Shown in pieces: positions 8,230-14,078 of a stretch of DNA of 15,729 nt (position 1 is its first letter; each line of letters begins with the position of its first letter). The notes beneath the pieces are model-generated. The model was not told the origin of the DNA and ran no database searches. It saw only the letters and a program-made list of their open reading frames with translations. The position numbers and the translations under genes are program-made. The DNA comes from Gammaproteobacteria bacterium (lineage in GTDB: Bacteria > Pseudomonadota > Gammaproteobacteria > Pseudomonadales > Pseudohongiellaceae), in contig JAESUT010000060.1 of assembly GCA_016762995.1 (NCBI GenBank), positions 16,997 through 32,725 of the forward strand. Direction: 5' to 3'.

Positions 8230-8251
8230 TCGACTCTAGTAAGATAGTCGA
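8230..8251 (-). terminator. Weak hairpin, possible terminator of the M14 peptidase gene
   Basis: TCGACT (8230-8235) and AGTCGA (8246-8251) can pair around a 10-base loop; on the minus strand the hairpin is followed by CTTTCTT. It is about 75-95 bp past the peptidase stop codon. The stem is short and the loop large. Confidence 0.25.
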
Positions 8252-8323
8252 TCCCTTTAAAAGTACCAACGCAGGGGCCAAACTCATTTCACTGTGTTGT
8301 GACACTTTTGGAGCCTATTTGGC

Positions 8324-9463
8324 TTAGTTAGAGCTGTTCAGCTCTAGATAACTAGACAGCGCATCTAGGCAAGAATGCGCGAGCTGCTTGCTGCGTTCAC
8401 CGGACCATCCATAAGTTTCATCTGGCGTTGCAGTAGTATCTTTGAAGGGCATTTCTAAAGTCATGGCAAGGCAGCCATGTGTTTCCGCAATTTGCGCAGT
8501 GCTCATGGTTAGATTAGCAGTGCCTGGAGTCTTCGCTGGATAACCTTTCTCCGTTTGAAAGTCGACGTTCAATTCGGCCAGCTTATTTTTGTAAAAATCT
8601 AACTGCGCTTGCCTGGCGGCGTTCCAGCCTGCAAGACCCTCGGTGCCGGCAATAAAACAATAAGGTAAAGATTCGTCGCCATGGACATCAAGCATGAAGT
8701 CCGCGCCGGTCTCCTCGATCGCCTGCTTTACGAAGTACACTTCCGGACTGGCATCGATCTCGGGATGCGCCCATTCCCGATTCAGGTTTCTGCCTGCGGC
8801 ATTAGTGCGCAGATGCCCGCGCCGGCTTCCGTCTGGATTCATATTCGGAACTAGATACACATCGCACTGACTCAGGAGTTTACTGCTAGCTGGATTGGAC
8901 TCATCAATTAGGCGTTCGATACAGCCCTCCATCCACCACTCGGCCATGGACTCGCCCGGGTGTTGCCTGGCGATTATCCAGCTTTTCTTCTTGGGATGTT
9001 CAGTCTCAATCGACGAGAATTTTAGTAAGTCTATATCCTGGCCATCCAGTGTTTTGCCAACAACGCGGTGCGAGCAACGAGGTGAAAGCAGGCATCTAGC
9101 GACGAGATCGCCATGACGCTCCATTGAGTAGGGAGCGAAATACGCGAAGTAGACCGAATCATACTCAGGCTGGAATTCGATGGTCATCTTGCCATTCTCA
9201 AACGAGGTTGGATGGCGCAGCCAATTCCTGCGGTCATAAGAATAACAAACACGGTAATCCTCGAAGCCTAGAGGATAGGCAGCACCACCAGCGTTTAGGA
9301 TATGCATTGTACAGGGCGTAGCTTTGACGCCACTAAGCCGGAAATAGAACCACTGGTAAAATTCCGATTCAACATCTGCACGAATCTTTAATTGGATGTC
9401 TTTGGCGTTAGCGCAACTTACTACCTCAATATTGCCTGCATCAAAATTCTGGCTTATGTGCAC
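8324..9463 (-). CDS. M14-family zinc carboxypeptidase, cytosolic carboxypeptidase (CCP/Nna1)-like
   Basis: The 379-residue protein has an N-terminal beta-sandwich domain (about 1-130) and a metallocarboxypeptidase domain. Zinc ligands are His168 and Glu171 in RQHPGESMAEWW and His261 in LDVHGDE; MNPDG (208-212) and RTNAAGRNLNREW (219-231) form the substrate-binding region, and Glu337 in MTLEMPFKD is the catalytic base. This two-domain layout without a signal peptide matches the cytosolic carboxypeptidases, whose eukaryotic members trim glutamates from tubulin. Bacterial members are known, but their natural substrate is not established. Translation starts at GTG 9463 behind a strong GAGGAAG Shine-Dalgarno. 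It is divergent from the aroF-like gene across 110 bp. Family assignment is firm, and the function in this cell is open. Confidence 0.9.
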   Translation of the reverse strand: MHISQNFDAGNIEVVSCANAKDIQLKIRADVESEFYQWFYFRLSGVKATPCTMHILNAGGAAYPLGFEDYRVCYSYDRRNWLRHPTSFENGKMTIEFQPEYDSVYFAYFAPYSMERHGDLVARCLLSPRCSHRVVGKTLDGQDIDLLKFSSIETEHPKKKSWIIARQHPGESMAEWWMEGCIERLIDESNPASSKLLSQCDVYLVPNMNPDGSRRGHLRTNAAGRNLNREWAHPEIDASPEVYFVKQAIEETGADFMLDVHGDESLPYCFIAGTEGLAGWNAARQAQLDFYKNKLAELNVDFQTEKGYPAKTPGTANLTMSTAQIAETHGCLAMTLEMPFKDTTATPDETYGWSGERSKQLAHSCLDALSSYLELNSSN

Positions 9464-9512
9464 AATCTTCCTCGTTTCGACAAAATCTGGTTACTTTTTA
9501 GTGATTTAGCGG

Positions 9513-9540
9513 TTGTCAGCTTACTGGTATTTGTTATCAT
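9513..9540 (+). promoter_or_regulatory. sigma70 promoter for the DAHP synthase gene
   Basis: TTGTCA (9513-9518) and TATCAT (9535-9540) are 16 bp apart, ending 33 bp before the ATG at 9574. I looked for a TyrR box (TGTAAA-N6-TTTACA) around it and saw none. Confidence 0.5.
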
Positions 9541-9573
9541 TGCCGACCCTTTTTTTTAAGCAAGAGATATCCT

Positions 9574-10638
9574 ATGTCGGTAATCACTGACAACTTAAAC
9601 ATTAATTCCAACGTAGCCCTAATTACTCCAGGGCAATTAAAATCTGAGTTGCCCCTTGAAGGCGCGGCTTTGGAATCGGTGGAGCTAGCACGTAATACTA
9701 TTTTCTCAATTTTGGATCGAACCGACCCGCGCTTGTTTGTAGTTGTTGGTCCCTGTTCGATCCATGACACCGAAGCGGCTATAGATTACGCGAAGCGGCT
9801 TAAAGAGCTGGCTGATAAAGTACAGGACACACTATATATAGTGATGCGAGTCTATTTCGAGAAGCCGAGAACGTCGATTGGTTGGAAAGGATTGATCAAT
9901 GATCCCTATCTCGACGATTCGTTTAAGATCGAAGATGGGCTTCGTAAAGGCAGGAAGCTATTGCTCGATATTGTTGATCTGGGGCTAGCAACTTCTACAG
10001 AGGCTCTCGACCCAATTTCACCACAGTACATGCAAGACGTTATTGCCTGGTCTGCAATTGGTGCGCGTACCACAGAATCACAGACGCATCGTGAAATGTC
10101 ATCGGGGTTATCTTCTGCGGTAGGATTTAAGAATGGTACCGATGGTGGATTAACTGTAGCGGTCAATGCTATGCAGTCTGTATCTAGTGCACATCGATTT
10201 CTTGGCATAAATTCTGATGGCCAGGTGTCAGTTGTAACTACTAAAGGCAATCCTTATGCACATGTTGTGTTGCGTGGTGGTGGAAAGGGCCCGAACTACG
10301 ATAGCGTTCACGTTGCGCAGTGTGAGAAAGCATTACTCGATGGCGGTGTGAGTAGCAATGTCATGATCGATTGCAGTCATGCAAATTCGAGTAAAGACCC
10401 AGATGTGCAACCTCTGGTGTTAAAAGACATTAGCCATCAAATTCTTGAAGGCAACAAATCCATCATTGGCGTCATGCTAGAAAGTAATATCAATCACGGC
10501 AATCAATCTATCCCGAAAGACCTTAGTGAATTGAAGTATGGGGTTTCAGTAACTGATGCGTGCATGGATTGGCAGATGACTGAACAGGCAATTTTGGGAA
10601 TGGCAGAGAAATTGAAAGACGTATTACCTGCTAGATAG
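9574..10638 (+). CDS. aroF: 3-deoxy-7-phosphoheptulonate (DAHP) synthase, AroF-like class I
   Basis: This enzyme condenses phosphoenolpyruvate and erythrose 4-phosphate to DAHP, the entry step of the shikimate pathway. It is a type I-alpha enzyme of 354 residues (E. coli AroF 356). Key segments are GPCSIHD with metal ligand Cys61, MRVYFEKPRT, GWKGLINDP, GARTTESQTHRE, GFKNGTDG, the metal-binding His in DCSHANSSKD, Glu in ESNINHGNQS and Asp in VTDAC. N-terminal LITPGQLKSELPL and internal LATSTEALDPISPQY resemble AroF (tyrosine-sensitive) more than AroG or AroH, so feedback by tyrosine is likely but inferred. ATG 9574 follows AAGAGAT. Its stop codon is 11 bp from that of the opposing DUF924 gene. 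Confidence 0.95.
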   Translation: MSVITDNLNINSNVALITPGQLKSELPLEGAALESVELARNTIFSILDRTDPRLFVVVGPCSIHDTEAAIDYAKRLKELADKVQDTLYIVMRVYFEKPRTSIGWKGLINDPYLDDSFKIEDGLRKGRKLLLDIVDLGLATSTEALDPISPQYMQDVIAWSAIGARTTESQTHREMSSGLSSAVGFKNGTDGGLTVAVNAMQSVSSAHRFLGINSDGQVSVVTTKGNPYAHVVLRGGGKGPNYDSVHVAQCEKALLDGGVSSNVMIDCSHANSSKDPDVQPLVLKDISHQILEGNKSIIGVMLESNINHGNQSIPKDLSELKYGVSVTDACMDWQMTEQAILGMAEKLKDVLPAR

Positions 10639-10649
10639 CCCCGTGAATA

Positions 10650-11189
10650 TTAGAATGACGAGCCGGGTTGGGAAAGAAACTCCAGCTCTTCGGCTGTCGA
10701 TTCTCTGCCTAGTACGTCGTTGCGGTGTGGATAGCGGCCGAAGCGATCAATTATCGCCTTGTGCTTTCCCTCAAAGTTAAAACTGTCTTCTAGGCCGGGT
10801 TGGTCGAACAAGAAAAGCGCGATGTCATGTATCTCTTTAGACTCGCTGTGCATGAAAGGCATGTAGAAGAACGACTTCTTAGTGTTATCTAATTCCTTAT
10901 CAAATTTCTTTCGAATTGCTTCCTGTGCCAATACCAATGCTAGATTATCGGTTGCGAATGCTTGCGGGGTGTCGCGAAATATATTTCGAGAAAACTGATC
11001 CAGTATTAGTATTTCTGCGAGTGCACCTAAGGGGTGTTCGCGCCAAGCATAGAGAAGGCCCTGTGAAGCAAGATGATGAGCTTTACCAAATTTGGTTCGA
11101 AGCAACTCATCGAACTCGAGATCTTTGATGAATCGTTGCTTCGGCTCAATGTCTTCAAACCAGAATTGGATAACGTCAGTAGCGGACAC
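10650..11189 (-). CDS. DUF924 family protein
   Basis: This is a 179-residue protein of the DUF924 family (predicted all-helical, TPR-like; no established function). Family hallmarks are the opening VIQFWFED, ILDQFSRNIFR, the FFYMPFMHSES segment, FGRYPHRNDVLGR and the closing ESTAEELEFL. The open frame reaches GTG 11243, but the family normally begins just before the FWF motif, and GTG 11189 is preceded by TTAGGTA at a good distance; the longer start adds 18 residues of unconserved sequence. No signal peptide. It converges on the aroF-like gene with almost no gap, leaving no room for a terminator between them. The family call is firm and the role unknown. Confidence 0.88.
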   Translation of the reverse strand: MSATDVIQFWFEDIEPKQRFIKDLEFDELLRTKFGKAHHLASQGLLYAWREHPLGALAEILILDQFSRNIFRDTPQAFATDNLALVLAQEAIRKKFDKELDNTKKSFFYMPFMHSESKEIHDIALFLFDQPGLEDSFNFEGKHKAIIDRFGRYPHRNDVLGRESTAEELEFLSQPGSSF

Positions 11190-11268
11190 GATGTACCTAA
11201 AATAAATATGCTTACATTTCTTTATCGGCAGTAATGCTGCCACTATGAGCTGCTCTGTAGCTTCCTAC

Positions 11269-11297
11269 TCCATAATTCGTCGTACAATTCATTGTAA
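11269..11297 (-). promoter_or_regulatory. Possible promoter for the DUF924 gene, overlapping a palindrome
   Basis: On the minus strand TTACAA (11297-11292) and TATGGA (11274-11269) are 17 bp apart, 80 bp upstream of the chosen GTG start. The perfect inverted repeat TACAAT-TC-ATTGTA (11283-11296) overlaps the -35 element. A further small hairpin GGCAG/CTGCC lies nearer the gene. Confidence 0.3.
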
Positions 11298-11346
11298 TAA
11301 AAGGCGCGTTGATGAGTCCCAGCAGCGTGATTTTGAATTGAGCCTC

Positions 11347-11377
11347 ATTAGCCTAAGTGCTGCTGGCGTAGGCTAAT
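11347..11377 (-). repeat. Perfect 9-bp inverted repeat spanning the stop codon of the GST gene
   Basis: ATTAGCCTA (11347-11355) and TAGGCTAAT (11369-11377) flank a 13-base loop. On the minus strand it covers the last codons and the TAG stop of the GST-like gene. No T-run follows on either strand, so it is not a standard Rho-independent terminator; it may be an mRNA 3'-end stem-loop or chance. Confidence 0.5.
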
Positions 11378-12012
11378 TTCATAGGTTCTTGCTCTCTGCG
11401 CCCTAGAGTTAACCATTTCTGCACGAAAGGGTTGTCCATTAGTGTCTGCATATAAGTGTGGGCGTCATGGCTGAGGTCTGCCCCGTAGATATCGAAACAG
11501 GCAGCGATAGGTGCATACATACAATCAGCAACTGAGAAGCGCCCGTATAGGTAGTTGCCGTTCTCGCCAAATTTTCGGCGGCAGCAGCTCCATATCGCAT
11601 CAATCCTAGCAATCTCATCTAGAAGTTCAGGTGATGGTCTGGGTTTAAATGAGGCCTTACAATTCAGTGGCCACTCCTTTTTTAGATGGGGAAATCCAGA
11701 ATGAAGTTCGGCGCTAATAGACCTAGCACTCGCACGTCGTTTTGGGCTTGCAGGCCATGCTGAGCCAAGTATAAATTGTTCCGAAATGTATTCACAGATT
11801 GCTAGCGAATCCCAGACCGTTATCTCCCGGTGTAGGAGGACAGGTACTTTCAACGAGGGAGAATAGGGCCCTAGCTTTTCCGCTGTATTGTCCTGATACA
11901 GGGTAACTTGAATCTCTTCGAAATCCACGTCAAACATTTTGAGCAAGAGCCATGGACACATGGACCAAGAAGAATAATTTTTGTTTCCAATTACAAGTCT
12001 AAGAGTATTCAT
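11353..12012 (-). CDS. Glutathione S-transferase family protein
   Basis: The 219-residue protein has a thioredoxin-fold N-terminal domain with the NKNYSSWSMCPWLLLK opening typical of one bacterial GST group (catalytic serine expected within SSWS, residues 14-17). It also has the cis-proline segment KVPVL and the glutathione-binding D-S pair in VWDSLAICEYI, then a helical C-terminal domain with GRFSVADCMYAPIA, the usual capping motif around the conserved Asp. Such proteins conjugate or reduce electrophiles with glutathione; the real substrate cannot be told. ATG 12012 has GGAG about nine bases upstream. It lies 56 bp after pdsO on the same strand and might be read through from it, but no functional link to the sortase system is known. 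Confidence 0.88.
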   Translation of the reverse strand: MNTLRLVIGNKNYSSWSMCPWLLLKMFDVDFEEIQVTLYQDNTAEKLGPYSPSLKVPVLLHREITVWDSLAICEYISEQFILGSAWPASPKRRASARSISAELHSGFPHLKKEWPLNCKASFKPRPSPELLDEIARIDAIWSCCRRKFGENGNYLYGRFSVADCMYAPIAACFDIYGADLSHDAHTYMQTLMDNPFVQKWLTLGRREQEPMKLAYASST

Positions 12013-12068
12013 TGTTATAACTCCGAATTATCTTCTAGCTGAATCACTAGAGGTTTAATTTAAGTGGC

Positions 12069-12842
12069 TTATTCGCCATCCGGGCTTTGTGTGAGCATCG
12101 AGCTGCTGTTATCGCGAAGACGAACGATGACTCGGCGATCAAAAAAGTCGGATTCGAAATTTTGTGCGGGATGTAACGGTTTTGTTTCCCCGTGGGCAAT
12201 CGTCCTAATGAAAGAGCTTTGAATGCCTCTACTATTGAGAAATTGCTTCACTGAATTCGAGCGTTCACGTGAAAGCTTAAGGTTCAATTCTGAATTACCG
12301 TTTCGATCGGCATAGCCGGTGATCTCGACACGTGCTGATGGCATCTGTTCCGCGATCTTGATTAGGCTTGTTAACTGTTCTTCGTAGTGTTTTTCTATTG
12401 CGCTGGAGCCACTGCGGAAATTCAGAGAAAGTACCGTGTTGTCGCAGCAGGGAGTAGTTGGCAACTGCATATTTGCAGGATAGGTTCGAGCGCGATTGAG
12501 GGAGAGCTCGGTGAGTCGCTGTTCGGCCAATTGATATTTGGCCTGCATAGTTTGAGCTTCCTCTCGCAATGCGGCCAGATGTAATTGGTTCTCATAGAAG
12601 TTTGCTTGAAGCTCACGGAGATTCGACTTCGCGCGCCATCCTTCACCGAATAATGCACCGAAGGCTGCGCCCACAATGACGCCCGGGGGGCCACCAGCGA
12701 AGCCGCCAAGAATGGCGCCGCTAAGGGCTCCAGTGGTTTCTTCTTTCGATGGTGGATTTTGATAGTCAGCACGTCGCGAATCGGCTGCAGCCGTAGCTGA
12801 AGCGAGCGTGAATATGAGGGCGAGAGAGATTTGCTTAATCAT
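12069..12842 (-). CDS. pdsO: Sortase-system OmpA family protein PdsO
   Basis: The 257-residue protein has a signal peptide (1-20, ending ATAAA), a glycine-zipper membrane segment rich in G-x3-G repeats (about 38-68), a coiled-coil stretch (about 72-115) and a C-terminal OmpA/Pal peptidoglycan-binding domain (about 137-243) with ITGYADRNG, LNLKLSRERSNSVKQFL and FFDRRVIVRL. Asp179 and Arg194 are in the expected diaminopimelate-binding positions. This order (signal, glycine zipper, coil, OmpA) together with the neighbouring pdsR-pdsS pair matches PdsO, the OmpA-like partner of the proteobacterial dedicated sortase system. It probably sits in the outer membrane or periplasm and holds the system to peptidoglycan; that role is inferred. 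ATG 12842 has AGGA about nine bases upstream. It is divergent from pdsR. Confidence 0.85.
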   Translation of the reverse strand: MIKQISLALIFTLASATAAADSRRADYQNPPSKEETTGALSGAILGGFAGGPPGVIVGAAFGALFGEGWRAKSNLRELQANFYENQLHLAALREEAQTMQAKYQLAEQRLTELSLNRARTYPANMQLPTTPCCDNTVLSLNFRSGSSAIEKHYEEQLTSLIKIAEQMPSARVEITGYADRNGNSELNLKLSRERSNSVKQFLNSRGIQSSFIRTIAHGETKPLHPAQNFESDFFDRRVIVRLRDNSSSMLTQSPDGE

Positions 12843-13147
12843 TTCGATAATCCTGTTTTTAGGTGGAACAAAGTTAGGGTTAGTGACGTCTAATGTTCAC
12901 TGTGCACGATTTTTGGAACGTCCCGATGGCTCTAGCCTCGTGACGTCAGTGAGTGTATTAAACAGAACAGTTATTGCTCCCAGAGGCGCGGAAAAAGGCC
13001 ATGTAGTGATTAAATATGGCAGAATCATGGCAATTGCCTCAGAGTGAGTATTGTCGCTCTGATTAATCAGGGAATTCCGGTATAGTCGCCCTAAATCCTT
13101 TATCTACAATGACTTACAGAGATTGGCATGCATAGAAAGAGAGCGAG
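12843..13147. promoter_or_regulatory. Divergent pdsO/pdsR control region
   Basis: These 305 bp separate pdsO (-) and pdsR (+). They contain two copies of GTGACGTC (12883-12890 and 12940-12947, the second within the palindrome TGACGTCA), a 12-bp palindrome CTGATTAATCAG (13059-13070), a GGAATTCC palindrome (13071-13078) and a good -10 hexamer TATAGT (13081-13086). No sortase gene or other convincing gene fits here; a 54-codon plus-strand frame (12883-13047) is discussed under findings. Confidence 0.6.
13059..13086 (+). promoter_or_regulatory. Candidate pdsR promoter with palindrome at the -35 position
   Basis: TATAGT (13081-13086) is a good -10, but the expected -35 window (13058-13063, TCTGAT) does not match. 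Instead the perfect palindrome CTGATTAATCAG (13059-13070) lies there. That layout suggests an activator-dependent promoter, possibly self-regulated by PdsR, which is inference. Confidence 0.35.
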
Positions 13148-13855
13148 ATGAGTAGGCGAATAGCGATAGTCGAGGACGAGGCTGCAATTCGAGAGAACTA
13201 CGCGGATGTGCTGCGTAAGCAAGGCTACGAGGTGCAAACATTCGCGAATCGAAAAGACGCAATGGCTGCATTTGATATTCGTTTACCGAGTCTAGCGATT
13301 ATCGATATCGGTTTGGAGAATGAAATAGATGGCGGCTTTGCTCTGTGTCAGGCGCTGCGCTCGCTTTCAGACACATTACCTATCATCTTTCTTACGGCGC
13401 GCGACAATGACTTCGATACAGTAAGTGGATTACGAATGGGAGCGGATGACTATCTAACAAAGGATATTAGTCTGCCGCATCTAACGGCTAGGATTGCGGC
13501 GCTGTTTCGCCGACTAGATGTGATCGATCTGCCTCCCTCGCCGGAAAGTTTATTGCACAGAGGAAAGCTCTCATTGGATATCAGTCGTCTTACAATTCAG
13601 TGGGACAGGCAGCCAGTTGCGCTAACGGTAACAGAGTTTTGGATGGTTCATGCCTTGGCCAAGTTTCCGGGCCATGTAAAAAGCCGTCAGGTACTAATGC
13701 AAGAGTCGAAAATATTTGTCGATGGCAGCACGATTACCTCACACGTAAAAAGAATTCGTAAAAAATTCATGCAGATTGATAAACAGTTTGATTGCATAGA
13801 GACTGTTTATGGAATGGGCTATCGTTGGAATATTACGCCCGAAAACACGAATTAG
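13148..13855 (+). CDS. pdsR: Proteobacterial dedicated sortase system response regulator PdsR
   Basis: This is an OmpR/PhoB-type response regulator of 235 residues. The receiver domain (1-120) has the acidic pair Glu9-Asp10, phospho-acceptor Asp53 in IIDIG, Thr83 in FLTAR and Lys105 in YLTKD. The winged-helix DNA-binding domain (about 135-230) ends in the typical ETVYGMGYRW. Stretches such as RRIAIVEDEAAIRENYAD, EIDGGFALC and FDTVSGLRMGADDYLTKD match my recollection of the PdsR family, the regulator dedicated to Gram-negative sortase loci, rather than generic OmpR proteins. ATG 13148 follows an AAGAGAG ribosome-binding site. It is divergent from pdsO and upstream of its partner kinase. Its target promoters are presumably those of the sortase, its substrate and pdsO. 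Confidence 0.9.
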   Translation: MSRRIAIVEDEAAIRENYADVLRKQGYEVQTFANRKDAMAAFDIRLPSLAIIDIGLENEIDGGFALCQALRSLSDTLPIIFLTARDNDFDTVSGLRMGADDYLTKDISLPHLTARIAALFRRLDVIDLPPSPESLLHRGKLSLDISRLTIQWDRQPVALTVTEFWMVHALAKFPGHVKSRQVLMQESKIFVDGSTITSHVKRIRKKFMQIDKQFDCIETVYGMGYRWNITPENTN

Positions 13856-13874
13856 AGAACCTTTGCTTAAGTCT

Positions 13875-14078
13875 ATGGCCATCCTGAATTTTAGTTTATT
13901 TCGCAATGACAAGCGTGGATGCATTAACGCCGTGAGCGCAGGAATGCGCAAGAGTGATCGAGGCACAATATTTAGGCTGGCAGACCTGCCAAGAAATTGT
14001 TTTGCAGCAGCAGGCACCCCGTCTTTTAGAAGGACTGTGTCGAATGCTCATAAATTTGGTCAGAAGCTCCCATTATGA
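13875..14078 (+). CDS. Hypothetical 67-residue ORF between pdsR and pdsS (doubtful)
   Basis: I do not recognise this product. The frame starts with MAILNFSLFRNDKRG, is basic, and has no signal peptide, membrane segment or known motif. In its favour, the TGA stop overlaps the pdsS ATG as ATGA (14075-14078), which would couple translation of pdsS, whose own Shine-Dalgarno is poor; and it fills an otherwise empty 219-bp gap between two genes that should be co-expressed. Against it, no good ribosome-binding site precedes ATG 13875, and another plus-strand frame here (from GTG 13954) is also open. It may simply be a leader. Confidence 0.25.
   Translation: MAILNFSLFRNDKRGCINAVSAGMRKSDRGTIFRLADLPRNCFAAAGTPSFRRTVSNAHKFGQKLPL

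Larger units (their letters stand above)
7964..8323 (-). other. Intergenic region upstream of the TolC-family gene
   Basis: I see no gene in these 360 bp. From the tolC side it contains an approximately 100-nt leader with AAGGT about ten bases before the ATG, then the promoter with its palindrome (8071-8100), then an AT-rich stretch, and near the carboxypeptidase end a weak hairpin (8230-8251). The two flanking genes face the same way but are probably transcribed separately. Confidence 0.6.

Noticed and set aside
9464..9573. TyrR box in front of the aroF-like gene
   Set aside because: No TGTAAA-N6-TTTACA pattern or near match was found in the 110-bp spacer.
11190..11243. Longer DUF924 protein starting at GTG 11243
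   Set aside because: The 18 extra residues are not typical of the family and an internal GTG with a better ribosome-binding site lies right before the conserved FWF motif.
12450..12464. LPTTP in PdsO as a possible sortase sorting motif
   Set aside because: The final residue is Pro, not Gly; it is mid-protein and is not followed by a membrane segment and basic tail. PdsO is not a sortase substrate by this evidence.
12422..12772. 116-codon minus-strand frame inside pdsO
   Set aside because: It is an out-of-frame shadow of pdsO, which has clear domains in its own frame.
12883..12900. GTGA...TCAC as a CRP site upstream of pdsO
   Set aside because: The half-sites are separated by 10 bases, not the 6 required for CRP.
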